The position numbers and the translations under genes are program-made. From contig JADZAS010000004.1 in the NCBI GenBank assembly GCA_020852515.1, positions 91,851 through 155,850 of the forward strand: a DNA stretch of 64,000 bases. The letters run 5' to 3'. Positions 26,419 to 35,963 of the stretch are shown piece by piece (position 1 is the first letter of the stretch; the number at the start of each line of letters is the position of its first letter). The notes below the pieces were generated by a model that was not told where the DNA came from, searched no databases, and worked only from the letters and a program-made list of their open reading frames with translations. Source of the stretch: Phycisphaerales bacterium. Its GTDB lineage: Bacteria > Planctomycetota > Phycisphaerae > Phycisphaerales > UBA5793.

Positions 26419-27162
26419 TTAGACAAGTCGGCGATCGAGGTTTCGAACTACCGACGATGGAGAGGGCTCTCCGCACTCGGGACAGAACGCAGCAGCGCTC
26501 AGACCCCGGCGAGGATATCCGCACTCTGTGCACCGCTGCCGTTGTCGGCGCGCTGAGCGACGGCACTGACTGAGGCCCAAGAAGATCAGGCTGGACACGA
26601 TGGCGTACAGAGCACTGTCGACTATGAATCCTACCGGATTGATCCGCATTGGGAAAGGCACCTCGTCAGGAGCACCGGCGCGCTGGACACTCCAACCTAG
26701 GAAATCAGTTTGCTCGAACGGCCCCTGAAGCCCATGTTGCGTCCTCCTCCCGGCCCATACCGCTGCGAGCGGCCAACCGTAGTGAAACTCCTCGGTACTG
26801 GTGGATTCACTGATCCAGCTGCGGCCCCGTGCGGTGCTTTGATCCTTACCTATTGGTGGTTCTGCCCCGATCCATGTTGTACCACCAATGGATCGAGTAG
26901 CATTTACCCATCCCACCCCGGTTTCGCTCGTCCATTCCCAACCGTCTGTTATGAACACGCGGCAGCGGCCGAACCCGGACTGCAGGCTCTTCAACTGATC
27001 CCCCTGAGGAGTTGTCTCGATTGAGTATTGCGGATTGGGCGATCGGATGGCCGGATCCTGAATGCGGCATCCATATGCCACCACGAGCGTGACGATGACT
27101 CCAACCAGGGCTGACAAGACGGGATGGAAGCGGCGGTGCACCTGCTGATCCTGCTTGGCCAT
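26419..27162 (-). CDS. Zinc-ribbon membrane protein, second type
   Basis: A 247-residue protein with one N-terminal membrane helix (14-32), a soluble region of about 140 residues with many Trp and Gly, a second helix (about 178-196), and a C-terminal CTECGYPRRGL...CPECGEPS zinc ribbon. The CxECGYxxRGL wording is typical of planctomycete proteins. The ribbon is predicted to be on the same side as the N-terminus. Function unknown; it resembles the protein at 23471-24079 in using a CGY-type ribbon, though the ribbon is at the opposite end. Slightly A+T-richer than the core genes (a counted line is 55 % GC). Confidence 0.65.
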   Translation of the reverse strand: MAKQDQQVHRRFHPVLSALVGVIVTLVVAYGCRIQDPAIRSPNPQYSIETTPQGDQLKSLQSGFGRCRVFITDGWEWTSETGVGWVNATRSIGGTTWIGAEPPIGKDQSTARGRSWISESTSTEEFHYGWPLAAVWAGRRTQHGLQGPFEQTDFLGWSVQRAGAPDEVPFPMRINPVGFIVDSALYAIVSSLIFLGLSQCRRSARRQRQRCTECGYPRRGLSAAAFCPECGEPSPSSVVRNLDRRLV

Positions 27163-27660
27163 TCAACATGGGCAATTGCCCCGGCAGGATATGCCGCGAG
27201 GAATACGGTCGCGACGACTCCTTGATCTTCGAACCAAGGCAAGATGCGCTCCACGCGGCAGAGAGCACCTCTGCTACAGGAACCGCCGCGCCGCCGTTCC
27301 GCTGCGTTTCACCCGTGGCTACGCGCTTTCAGAGTTGAGAGGCAACTTCCCGGCTCATCGTCAACAGAACCGCCCCAGACCGCGGCCCTGGTGCGGCAAT
27401 CGCCTCATGTTGAGGGTTCACTTCGCCGGTACGATCACCTTTCGGGTCTGTTGCCCGAATCTGACTTTTGCGGCGCACAGGGTGCGCTGCTTGCGGGCTC
27501 GTGGAGACCTGCCCCTGCCTTGGCAGGGGCGGGCTCTGCGCAGGCACGCCGGCGCTGGCGCCCCTTTGGGCAACGGAGTTTTTCGACACGGCTAGAACTG
27601 CGGGCGCGGCACGCCCTGCGGCTTTCAGCCGGCGAGGCTGCAGACAGGAAGGTTCACTGG
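27163..27660. other. Intergenic region with palindromes and repeat fragments
   Basis: About 500 bp without a supported gene. It holds an inverted fragment of the 63-bp repeat (27296-27324), a 9-bp hairpin GCCCCTGCC-TT-GGCAGGGGC (27511-27530), and a further GC-rich palindromic segment around CGCCGGCG at about 27550. AGGAAGG at 27648-27654 serves the next gene. Confidence 0.55.
27296..27324 (-). repeat. Short inverted fragment of the 63-bp repeat
   Basis: GTTCCGCTGCG...ACCCGTGGCTACGC, the central part of the inverted repeat copy at 25688-25740. The flanks are absent. Confidence 0.5.
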
Positions 27661-28023
27661 ATGCGACACCTTCGCGTGTTCTGGGAAGCGCTGCGCACGA
27701 GCCTGTGGTTTGTGCCGGGGCTGCTCGTGCTCAGCACCGTTATTCTCGCGCAGGTGTTCATCGAGGTGGATCATCGCCTCGACCCGCAGGCGATGCAGGA
27801 GCACTGGCCGCGACTCTTCGGGGCCAGCGCCGAGGGCGCGCGTGCCGTGCTTGCGACTATCGCCAGTTCGATGATCAACCTGGCGGCTCTCGCGTTTTCG
27901 ATCACTATCGTCTCGCTCACGCTCGCCTCCCGCCAGTACACCTCGCGCGTGCTGCGCAACTTCATGCGCGACCGGGTCAACATGAATGTAGCCCCTGTGT
28001 CTCTCGGGCAGACGCCGGGCTGA
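27661..28023 (+). pseudogene. Truncated DUF2254 membrane protein
   Basis: Codes for the first ~105 residues of a DUF2254 membrane protein: helices at about 10-30 and 60-85, then the family phrase SITIVSLTLASRQYTSRVL and RNFMRDRVN. Full members are usually about 400 residues or more. After DRVN the frame runs into an unrelated 13-residue tail and stops at 28023. Only 21 bp then separate it from the convergent VIT/VWA gene, so the 3' part has been lost. It keeps a good AGGAAGG ribosome site, so a short membrane peptide may still be made. Confidence 0.75.
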
Positions 28024-28044
28024 GAGACGGCGCCGGCCGCGCCT

Positions 28045-30420
28045 CTACTTCTTGGGCGCGCCGGCCTGGATGATCGCCTTGAGTTCGTCCGTGAGCGACT
28101 TGACGCCGTCTTCCTGTCGAATGACGATCGCGTTGTTCGGATCAACCATGACGACCATGAAGCGGCCGGCGGCGAGGGCCTTGCGCAGATCGGGCCGCAT
28201 CGCGATGAGATCGAAGTAGCCGTCGGAGCCGAACTCGAGTTCGGTCAGCTTCGTCTCTTCGGTGAGCGCGGAATCGACGTAGTAGCCGGAGACGAAGACG
28301 TAGTTGCGGCCGTTGATGCGGCGAACCGCCATGGCGCGCATGTCTGCGGACTGCTCTTCGAGTGTCGTCGCTTCGCGGGCGCGGGCCTGGCCGGCGGCGA
28401 AGTAGAAGGCATCCTCCCCGGCGGCTTCGGACGGCATGGCTTGGCCGCGGCCGACTGCTCCGCCTTCGCGCCCCGTGGCTGCGCCCTCGAATCCGCCGGC
28501 GGCCGGGGCGGCCTTCCGCGCTTCCTCCAGTGCTTCGCTCTCGTCGAGCGAGCGCCGCAGGCGATCGGCAGGGATCGCCAGATCGCGCTGCGCGTCGAGG
28601 CCGCCGCCTTCAAATCCCCCGCCTCCCTCGAAGCCACGGCCGAAGCGGCGCGCCACGCCCAGCCGATCCTCAAGTTCCGGCGCCACGAGCCAGCTCGAGT
28701 ACGGCGTCTGCAGGCTGTACTTCGTGGACAGATCGATGATCTCGCGCACCATCTCGCTCGATTCACCGTCGAGCCGGATGCGGTCGATCAGGTAGGCGAT
28801 CTTGCGCCCGGCCCAGATGCGAGGCACGTAGGTCGCGTCCTCAGTCGGCTCAAACGAGACCTGCGGCCAGGTGTAGACGAGTTCCTTGTCGCCTCGCTTG
28901 GCCTTGAGTGTGACGGGGCCCGTTACCGACTTCTCGAACTGGCCCGAGAGCAAGATCTGGCGCCCATTGTAAAGATCGCCGATGCTCGGCGGATACTGCT
29001 CCGTAACGACCAGATCAGGCAGATCGAGATGCAGGTCCGTCAGCACGGGTTCGCTGAACACCGCGAAGAAGTCGCCCAGACTGTGCTCGAGATTCTCGCC
29101 CGGCTGAACGTAGGTCGGAATGCCGCCGTAGCCCGTGGCGAGGGCATCGAGCAGTTCGGTGTTTACATCGTGGCCGACGCCGAAGGGGAACAGACGGATG
29201 TTCTCGCGGAAGTCCTTGGTTTCGCGCGCGAACATGTCTTCGACGATCTGCCTCGCCTGATCACCCTTGCCGTCAGTGATGAAGACGAGCACAAAGGGGC
29301 GTTCCCTGGATTCGGGGTCCCGCATTTCGAGCGCCGCTTTGAGCGCATCATTGATGTTCGTGCCGCCCGAAGGCTTGAACTTCTCCACGCGGTGGCGCGC
29401 TTCGGCTTTACTCGCTTTGTCAGCCTCCTGCAGTTTCGGGAAGATCGTGTCAAAGCCCGTGGAGAAGCGCACGACGGAGAAGCGATCACCATCTTCGAGC
29501 CGCTCGATGCAGTAGTTGAGCGCCTGCTTCGCCTGGTCGATCTTGCCGTCGCTGGCCATCGAGCCGGACGTATCGACGACGAAGACGTAGTCCTGAGGCA
29601 CCTGCACCTGGTCATCCCAGATCGGTTTTGGCGCCAGCAGTAGCAGGAAATGGCCCGGCAAAGCCTCGTCTTCCTGGTAGGAGACGACGGACAAGCCGAC
29701 ATCGCGCTGCTGCGCGTCGTAGAGAAGCACAAAGTCGTCGGCGAGGCTGACCTTGTTGCGCTCGAAGACGGCGCGGGCCTTGTAATCGCCATCGCGCACG
29801 ATCTCGACCTCGTGCGTGGGCGACCAGATGCCGCGCAGCGGCGTGGTGGAGGCGAGGGAGACATCGAATCGCACCGTGCCGAATGCGATGCTGTTCTGGC
29901 CGGGTGTGCGAAGCGGGTACTGGTAGCGCCACATCTCCGAGACGCTGTCGGTCACCTGTTGATACGAGAGTTGGATCTCGGTAGTCGAGTTGGGCTCGAT
30001 GGGAAAGACCCGCGCCCGCATGAGGCGCCGGCCGATGAACTCGATGAGCCCCGGATCGCGGTTGCCGCGCACGATGCGCTCGTAGATCTCGCGCGCCTGA
30101 TCTGCGGGCAGGACTTCGCCCTGAACCATCTTGCCGTTGAAGGTCATCTGAAAGTCGGTAAGGTCCGCGCCTTCGGGAATCGGAAAAATGTAAGTCGCTT
30201 CAAGGCGCTGCTGGCTCGTGTTGTGGAAGGTCTGGTTCACCGTCGTCAGAGCCACGCGGTCGCTGATGGAGATGCGCACGAGATGATCCTCGATGCGCAG
30301 CGGGTTGGTCCGCGCACCTTCGACGACGAGAATCCCCGAGGCGCGGGCGGCAGCCTCGAACAGTACAAAGAGCAGGCCGGAGAGGGCCAGGGCGATGCAG
30401 AGGCGGGCGCGGCGGTTCAT
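28045..30420 (-). CDS. VIT and von Willebrand A domain protein, exported
   Basis: A 791-residue protein with a signal peptide (1-28). Residues 30-160 form a VIT domain (VEGARTNPLRIEDHLVRI, then NQTFHNTS and ATYIFPIPEGA). Residues about 277-450 are a VWA domain with an intact metal-binding MIDAS (DTSGSMAS, 283-290) and a downstream ITDG. Residues 600-700 are a Gly/Ala-rich linker. Eukaryotic inter-alpha-trypsin inhibitors have this order; bacterial members lack a known enzymatic activity and are thought to bind proteins at the cell surface. GGGAGG is 6 nt before ATG. It stands alone upstream of a tRNA gene on the other strand. Confidence 0.9.
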   Translation of the reverse strand: MNRRARLCIALALSGLLFVLFEAAARASGILVVEGARTNPLRIEDHLVRISISDRVALTTVNQTFHNTSQQRLEATYIFPIPEGADLTDFQMTFNGKMVQGEVLPADQAREIYERIVRGNRDPGLIEFIGRRLMRARVFPIEPNSTTEIQLSYQQVTDSVSEMWRYQYPLRTPGQNSIAFGTVRFDVSLASTTPLRGIWSPTHEVEIVRDGDYKARAVFERNKVSLADDFVLLYDAQQRDVGLSVVSYQEDEALPGHFLLLLAPKPIWDDQVQVPQDYVFVVDTSGSMASDGKIDQAKQALNYCIERLEDGDRFSVVRFSTGFDTIFPKLQEADKASKAEARHRVEKFKPSGGTNINDALKAALEMRDPESRERPFVLVFITDGKGDQARQIVEDMFARETKDFRENIRLFPFGVGHDVNTELLDALATGYGGIPTYVQPGENLEHSLGDFFAVFSEPVLTDLHLDLPDLVVTEQYPPSIGDLYNGRQILLSGQFEKSVTGPVTLKAKRGDKELVYTWPQVSFEPTEDATYVPRIWAGRKIAYLIDRIRLDGESSEMVREIIDLSTKYSLQTPYSSWLVAPELEDRLGVARRFGRGFEGGGGFEGGGLDAQRDLAIPADRLRRSLDESEALEEARKAAPAAGGFEGAATGREGGAVGRGQAMPSEAAGEDAFYFAAGQARAREATTLEEQSADMRAMAVRRINGRNYVFVSGYYVDSALTEETKLTELEFGSDGYFDLIAMRPDLRKALAAGRFMVVMVDPNNAIVIRQEDGVKSLTDELKAIIQAGAPKK

Positions 30421-30586
30421 GACAACCTCCCTGAGGGTCGGTGGTGGCGGGTCTACCTGAGTTCTGACGCACGAGCAGCCCGCGCGTTAGCCCATTTTGC
30501 CAGCCCGGGGCCGCAAATGGTGATTTCGGGGCCCGCCGGCTATGATGTGGGCGAGTTTCGGGGCAATCACCCGGGACTCAAAAATC

Positions 30587-30659
30587 GGGGCCGTAGCTCA
30601 ATTGGGAGAGCACTGCCTTTGCAAGGCAGGGGTTAGGGGTTCGAGCCCCCTCGGCTCCA
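30587..30659 (+). tRNA. tRNA-Ala (anticodon UGC)
   Basis: A 73-nt cloverleaf: acceptor GGGGCCG pairs with CGGCTCC (one G-U), the anticodon arm CTGCC-TTTGCAA-GGCAG gives TGC, and the T arm contains GGTTCGAGCC. The 3' CCA is not encoded (ATT follows), so it must be added by an enzyme. No cluster of other tRNAs is near. Confidence 0.97.
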
Positions 30660-30824
30660 TTTTCGACGCTGCGTGGAAGGGCGAAACTTCGCGCGCAGTG
30701 GATGGGCCGCCAATTGGCGACCTCGCCGGATGGCGTGGAATGGTCGAAGTTGATCGCGCGCGGCTCCGCGCCGAGTTCGGGCAGAGCCTGGCGTCGAATC
30801 TGCGAGAACCGTCACCTCCGGGCC

Positions 30825-32204
30825 TCAGTCGAGCTTGTACTCCCAGCCCTTGCGGTACGTCTTGCTGATGAAGGCGTTGGCGGCGTCGTTGTTGGTGAAT
30901 TTCATCGACTCGGGGTTGTACTCGAGCCGGCCGCCGACGCGCTGCGCGATGCAGCCGAGCAGGATGAGTTCGCTGAATGGGCCCGCGTAAGCGAAGTTGC
31001 TCTTGGGGAAGTCGTACGGCTTCTCCTCGATGCACGCGAGGTACCACTCCTTGTGATGGCCCTCGGCCGAGCGCTCGATCTGCTGCTTTGGCGTGCCGAA
31101 TTCGGCGTGGCGCTCGGCGGGGAGGAGCATGGGCGCGTTGCGCGGGTCGTTCAGCGCGACCATCTTGCCCTTGGTGCCGAAATAGAGCGCGCCTTCCTTG
31201 GTCCACTCGTGTTCGGCGGCGAGTTCTTCGGGGCGTTGCGGCCGGTTGCCGCCGTCATACCAGAAGAGTTTGAATGCGGGCCGCGCGCCCACGGCCGGGA
31301 AGTCGAAGCGCACGATGCTGGCCTTGCCGTACATCTCGGCATTGCCGAAGGGTTCGCCGCCAACGAGTTCGATGGCCGCTGGATAGCCGGGGTTCATGGC
31401 CCAGTAGACGGGATCGACCTCGTGGCAGGCCATGTCGCCCAGCGCACCGCAGCCGAAGTCCCACCAGCCGCGCCAGTTGAACGGGTGATACAGGCCGCCC
31501 CAGCCGTCGGCGGGGTTGTGGCGATAGGGCCGCTCGGGCGCTGGTCCGATCCACGAATCCCAATCCATGGTGGCGGGAATCTCCTCCGCGCCATCCGGGC
31601 GTTGCATGCCTTGGCGCCACCACGGGCGATCGGTCCACACGTGCGCTTCCTGCAGGTCGCCGATGGCCCCGCCGCGGAGGTAGTCGATGGTCACGCGCAA
31701 CGAATCGCTGGCGTGGCCCTGGTTGCCCATCTGCGTGGCGAGCTTGTATTTCTTCTGCGCAAGCGTGAGTTGCCGGGCTTCCCACGGAGTGTGGGTGAGG
31801 GGCTTTTGGGTGTAGACGTGCTTGCCCAGGCTCATGGCAATCATTGTCGCGGGGAAGTGATGATGATCCGGCGTGCCCACCATCACCGCATCGATGTCCT
31901 TGTGCTGCTTGTCGAACATCTTTCGGTAGTCGGTGTAGCCTGTGGCGTCGGACCATTTCTCAGTCGCGGGCTTCCAGCGCGTCCTGTCAACGTCGGTGAA
32001 ACACGGACACATGGCGCCGAGCTTGTGCAGCGGCGGGATGTGCTCGCCGCTGGCGATGCCGCCGACGCCGATGAAGGCGACGTTGAGCCGGGCGTTGGAG
32101 CCGAGCACCCGGCCGTAGGACGAAGCGGTCATCGCCCAGGCGGTCGCGGCGGCGGAAGTCTGCAGGAACTGGCGGCGCGTGAGGGAGCGTGGAGTGTGGT
32201 TCAT
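30825..32204 (-). CDS. Gfo/Idh/MocA family oxidoreductase with twin-arginine signal
   Basis: A 459-residue exported NAD(P)-dependent oxidoreductase. It begins with a twin-arginine signal (LTRRQFLQTSAAATAWA). The Rossmann motif is NVAFIGVGGIASGEH, followed by KHVYTQKPLTHT, which has the Lys-Pro of the family, and a Gfo/Idh C-terminal domain with MGNQGHAS and GGLYHPFNWRGWWDFG, split in my reading as GGLYHPFNW and RGWWDFGCGALGD. This combination of Tat signal and GWWDFGCGALGDM is typical of a large family in planctomycetes and Bacteroidetes. The sugar substrate cannot be told. Confidence 0.9.
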   Translation of the reverse strand: MNHTPRSLTRRQFLQTSAAATAWAMTASSYGRVLGSNARLNVAFIGVGGIASGEHIPPLHKLGAMCPCFTDVDRTRWKPATEKWSDATGYTDYRKMFDKQHKDIDAVMVGTPDHHHFPATMIAMSLGKHVYTQKPLTHTPWEARQLTLAQKKYKLATQMGNQGHASDSLRVTIDYLRGGAIGDLQEAHVWTDRPWWRQGMQRPDGAEEIPATMDWDSWIGPAPERPYRHNPADGWGGLYHPFNWRGWWDFGCGALGDMACHEVDPVYWAMNPGYPAAIELVGGEPFGNAEMYGKASIVRFDFPAVGARPAFKLFWYDGGNRPQRPEELAAEHEWTKEGALYFGTKGKMVALNDPRNAPMLLPAERHAEFGTPKQQIERSAEGHHKEWYLACIEEKPYDFPKSNFAYAGPFSELILLGCIAQRVGGRLEYNPESMKFTNNDAANAFISKTYRKGWEYKLD

Positions 32205-32302
32205 GGTGCCATCACTATACCAGACCTGGCGCAGCTGAAATCAGGAAATTCACCTTGTTCCGCGATCAGACGGCGGTGGGTTTCGGTTGTGCCACCGCGT
32301 CG

Positions 32303-33604
32303 CTAATGGCCTGATGCGACTGGAGTTGCCACCGGGGCGACCCAGCGGCGCAGCAGCCGGGAGATGGTCAGGCCCTGGACGACGATCGAGAAGACCACGA
32401 CGACGTAGGTCATGACGAGAATGGCGTCGGAGACGCTGCGGTCGGCGTGCTCGCCAAGTTCTTCGCGAAGCGAGAGGGCCAGAGCGACGGAAATGCCGCC
32501 GCGCAGCCCGCCCCACGTCATCAGTTTCACGGCGTGCGGCACGCGCTTGTGCTTGAGCGGCAGAATCGCGAAGGGAAGGCCCACGGAGATGAACCGGGCC
32601 AACAGCACGACCGGGATGGCGAGCAGACCCGCCTCTACGTAGCGCGTCTCGATGGCCAGCAGGAGCACTTCGAGGCCGATGACCACGAAGAGCACGGCGT
32701 TGAGGATCTCGTCGATGAGTTCCCAGAAGGTATCGAGATGCTGTCGCGTCGTTTCGGACATGGCAAACGCGCGCCCGTGGTTGCCGATGAGCAGTCCCGC
32801 GACGACCATGGCGATGGGGCCGGAGATGTGCACGGCGTCGGCCAGCGCGTAGCCGCCGGTGACCAGCGCCAGCGAGATGAGCACTTCCACCTGATAGTTG
32901 TCGATGTCTTTGAGCATGCGGTAGGCGATCAGCCCCACGCCCAGTCCGAACACCGCGCCGCCCACGGCTTCCTTCACAAAGAGCATGAGGATGGTCGAGG
33001 CGCTCGTCGCATCCTCCCCGTGGCCGGCGCCGGCGAAGCCGAGCAGCGCGAGAAATACGACCACGCCCACGCCGTCGTTGAAGAGTGACTCGCCCGCAAT
33101 CTGCGTCTTGAGATCATCCGGCGCATGCAGGCTCTTGAGAATCGACAGCACGGCAATCGGGTCCGTCGGCGAGATCAAGGCGCCAAAGAGCAGGCAGTGA
33201 ATGAACCCAATGGGCAGACCAAGCATCTGTGCGATCACCCACACCGCGCCGCCGACGATCGCCGTGGACAGCACCACGCCAAAGGTGGCGAGGACGGCGA
33301 TCACGGTCGTGTGCCGGCGCAGGCTGCTGAGATCGATGTGCAGCGCGCCGGCAAAGAGGAGATAACCGAGCATGCCGTGCAGCAGGGTGTTGTCGAAGTC
33401 AACCGACTGCATGATGCGATCGGCAGTCTCGCGCACCGACGGGAAGACGTGCCCCGCGCCGATGAGACCGACCGACAGGAGCATCGCAAGGATCATGAGG
33501 CCGATCGTGGTCGGCAACCGCAGAAACCGGTGGTTGACGTAGCCGAAGACCGCGGCGAGCGTCAGGAGGACAGCGATGATCTCGAAGGTGCTCAAGAGAT
33601 GCAT
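32303..33604 (-). CDS. Sodium/proton antiporter (CPA1/NhaP type)
   Basis: A 433-residue inner-membrane antiporter with about 12 helices. Characteristic motifs are FGALISPTDPIAVLS (helix 4), AGESLFNDGVGVVVF with the ND pair that binds the ion, and WGGLRGGISVALAL near the end, which is the arginine-containing motif of CPA1 exchangers. It would extrude Na+ or K+ in exchange for H+. It lies 90 bp downstream of the ABC permease on the same strand, so it may be read from the same transcript. Confidence 0.92.
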   Translation of the reverse strand: MHLLSTFEIIAVLLTLAAVFGYVNHRFLRLPTTIGLMILAMLLSVGLIGAGHVFPSVRETADRIMQSVDFDNTLLHGMLGYLLFAGALHIDLSSLRRHTTVIAVLATFGVVLSTAIVGGAVWVIAQMLGLPIGFIHCLLFGALISPTDPIAVLSILKSLHAPDDLKTQIAGESLFNDGVGVVVFLALLGFAGAGHGEDATSASTILMLFVKEAVGGAVFGLGVGLIAYRMLKDIDNYQVEVLISLALVTGGYALADAVHISGPIAMVVAGLLIGNHGRAFAMSETTRQHLDTFWELIDEILNAVLFVVIGLEVLLLAIETRYVEAGLLAIPVVLLARFISVGLPFAILPLKHKRVPHAVKLMTWGGLRGGISVALALSLREELGEHADRSVSDAILVMTYVVVVFSIVVQGLTISRLLRRWVAPVATPVASGH

Positions 33605-33693
33605 GCGGCGGAGTGTATGCGGCGCGAGTCAGCGCGGAAGAGGACCCGAGGCGGCGCCGAGCCTTGGTCTCGGCTTGAGAGCGAAGCCCTTCG

Positions 33694-35031
33694 TCAATCG
33701 GTGGCGCGGCTGAGGATCATCACCCCCATCGCAGTGCCCGCCAGGCCGACGGTGATGAGGATCGCGCAAGGCAGGAGCATCTCGGCCAGCGAGAAGCCGC
33801 GCCAGATCGCCCCTTCGAGCGCCAGCACGCCCCAACTCATCGGGCTGAACTGGCTGAGCGTCTTCATGAACGAGGGCATGAACGCGAGCGGAATCATCCC
33901 GCCGCCGAACATAGCCATGAGCACGTTGGCCCCCCATGCCGCGCCCGACACGGCCTCTTCGCTGCGGCCGATCACGCTCATGAGCATCATGATGCCGACG
34001 ACGCAGAAGGCAAGGCTGGCGATGCCGATCACGAGAAGGACGATGCTGTTGGGCCGCATGCCCAGCGCGTAACCCAGCGCGACCATCACCGCGTTCACCA
34101 GGACGACGGCGATGAAACAGGCGAGCCCCTTGCCCGCCAGAATCTGGCCCCTCGTGATCGGAGCGACGCGCAGGCGGTAGAACGTCCCCTGCGATCGCTC
34201 GCGCACCATGGTGACGGCAAATGTCGCCGCGCAGCCAAGCACACCCCAGAGGATGGCCGAAGGGAAACTCACATCCCATGGGCTGCGGATGCGCGAAGCG
34301 AGATCGCCGGGGTCTTTGGGCGCGGTAACGTCGATCGTCTGGATGTTGGCCAGTTGCATCGATGGTCGGCCGCCGCTCTCGCCGGCTTCGTCAAGATCGG
34401 CATTGAGTTCATCGAGCGAACCCATGAAGGCGTCGAGAGTGCCCATGAAACCGCCGAGTATCGCTTTTGTCGCCGGATTGACGTCGTCATTCTCGAGGAT
34501 CTCCCGGCGCGATTGCTCGATCATCGGGCGCATGGATGCGGGATCGGCAAAGCGGTCGGCAATGAGTTCGCCCATCGCCTGCATGATGATGCCCTGTATC
34601 ATGCCCGATTCTGCAGATCGGGATGGATCGACGCCCACTTCGATGGCGGGGCCTTCCATCCACATGATGCCAGCCGTCTCGCCGAAACCCTCGGGAAGAC
34701 CGATGAATGCGAGAAGCTTGCCTTTGCGGATGTCGTTGATCGCCTGCTCGCGCTGAGCTTCGACCGAAGCGGCGGCGTCGGGCGGCGGGCGCAGGGTGAC
34801 GCTGCCGGAATCCTTGAGCGCCTCGACGAAGCGGTGCGACATCCCGCTCTGGTCGGTGTCGACCACGGCAATCTCGAGTTGCACGCTTTCGCTGCCGCCG
34901 GAGAATGATGCACTGATGAACCCGAAGAGCACGCCCATCAGCACCGGAAAGCCGAGAATGAAGAACAGGCCGACCTTGTCGTGGCGGACGACCTTGAGAT
35001 CCTTCAGAGCCATGAGCCAGATCGTGCGCAT
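33694..35031 (-). CDS. ABC-2 type exporter permease
   Basis: A 445-residue membrane protein with an ABC-2 layout: one N-terminal helix (about 22-42), a large external domain (45-245) and five helices in the last 190 residues. It starts with ATG at 35031, whose A is the last base of the TGA of the ATPase gene, so translation is coupled. It would pair with the ATPase just upstream to export an unknown substrate. The external domain has DTDQSGMSHRFVEAL and looks like the one in YhaP/NatB-type exporters. No substrate-specific residue is visible. Confidence 0.85.
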   Translation of the reverse strand: MRTIWLMALKDLKVVRHDKVGLFFILGFPVLMGVLFGFISASFSGGSESVQLEIAVVDTDQSGMSHRFVEALKDSGSVTLRPPPDAAASVEAQREQAINDIRKGKLLAFIGLPEGFGETAGIMWMEGPAIEVGVDPSRSAESGMIQGIIMQAMGELIADRFADPASMRPMIEQSRREILENDDVNPATKAILGGFMGTLDAFMGSLDELNADLDEAGESGGRPSMQLANIQTIDVTAPKDPGDLASRIRSPWDVSFPSAILWGVLGCAATFAVTMVRERSQGTFYRLRVAPITRGQILAGKGLACFIAVVLVNAVMVALGYALGMRPNSIVLLVIGIASLAFCVVGIMMLMSVIGRSEEAVSGAAWGANVLMAMFGGGMIPLAFMPSFMKTLSQFSPMSWGVLALEGAIWRGFSLAEMLLPCAILITVGLAGTAMGVMILSRATD

Positions 35032-35963
35032 CAGTCCCGCAGGCTCCTTCCTGTGAGCGAGAGAAACACGGATTCAAGGTCCGGCCGCGCGACGTTGAGC
35101 GTGGCGAACGCGATGCCGCCGGTTGCCAGCCGGCTGACGTCTTCGAGCGGCTGGCGCGATTCGAATCGCAGGTGCAAGCCGTCCAGCGTCGCAGGCAGGA
35201 GGGACGCGTCGGCCGGCGCCCGGACGAGATCAGCCGTGACCACCGCAGCGCCGCCATGCTCTCCAAGCAATCCGTCGAGCGTGTCGAGCGCCAGAAGCCT
35301 GCCGTGATCCATGATGGCGATGCGGTCGCAGAGGCGCTGGGCCTCTTCCATGTAATGCGTGGTGTAGATGATGGTGCGGCCGTCGGCCTTGAGCTGCTCG
35401 ATGCACTCGAAGATGTGATTGCGCGACTGGGGATCGACGCCAACGGTCGGCTCGTCAAAGAGAATGATCTGCGGATCGTGCACGAGGGCGCAGGCCATGT
35501 TGAGGCGGCGCTTCATGCCGCCCGAAAAGGTGCGCACGAGATCGCGGCGACGGTCTTCGAGTTGCGCAAATCGAAGCGCCCCGTCCACGCGGCTGGCCAG
35601 TTCATCGCCCGCCAGGCCGTAGAGCGAACCGAAGAACCGCAGATTGCGCTCGGCTGACAGCACCTCGTAAAGCGCCACCGACTGCGGGGCGATGCCGATA
35701 AGACGGCGGACGGCGGCGCCCTCGCGGATGTCGCGTCCGTCGATCACCACTGTGCCGCTGTCACCCCGCAAGGCGCCGACGATGATGCTGATCGCGGTGG
35801 ACTTGCCGGCGCCGTTGGGGCCGAGAAGGCCGAACGTCTCGCCGCGCCGCACTTCAAACGAAACCGCATCGACGGCCTTGAGCGAGCCAAAGGACTTGCT
35901 CAGGTGTTCGACGACGATCATCGGCGACGCCGATTGGACTGCCTCTGGCATAGCGGCACTCAT
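35031..35963 (-). CDS. ABC transporter ATP-binding protein
   Basis: A 310-residue cytoplasmic ATPase. Motifs are Walker A GPNGAGKST, signature TFSGGMKRRLNMA, Walker B IILFDEPTVGVD, and the H-loop IYTTHYMEEAQ. The pattern GGMKRRL and TVGVDPQS is common in drug/ion exporters (DrrA/NatA type). It overlaps the asparaginase gene upstream by 4 bp (ATGA) and the permease downstream by 1 bp, making a three-gene unit. The last ~85 residues are a C-terminal extension seen in DrrA-type ATPases. Confidence 0.9.
   Translation of the reverse strand: MSAAMPEAVQSASPMIVVEHLSKSFGSLKAVDAVSFEVRRGETFGLLGPNGAGKSTAISIIVGALRGDSGTVVIDGRDIREGAAVRRLIGIAPQSVALYEVLSAERNLRFFGSLYGLAGDELASRVDGALRFAQLEDRRRDLVRTFSGGMKRRLNMACALVHDPQIILFDEPTVGVDPQSRNHIFECIEQLKADGRTIIYTTHYMEEAQRLCDRIAIMDHGRLLALDTLDGLLGEHGGAAVVTADLVRAPADASLLPATLDGLHLRFESRQPLEDVSRLATGGIAFATLNVARPDLESVFLSLTGRSLRD

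Noticed and set aside
27511..27530. The GCCCCTGCC-TT-GGCAGGGGC hairpin as a terminator
   Set aside because: No T-tract follows on either strand and no gene ends just before it; it is more likely a repeat element.
28441..30636. Long plus-strand frames opposite the VIT/VWA gene
   Set aside because: The minus-strand protein has signal peptide, VIT and MIDAS motifs; the plus-strand frames have none and no ribosome sites.
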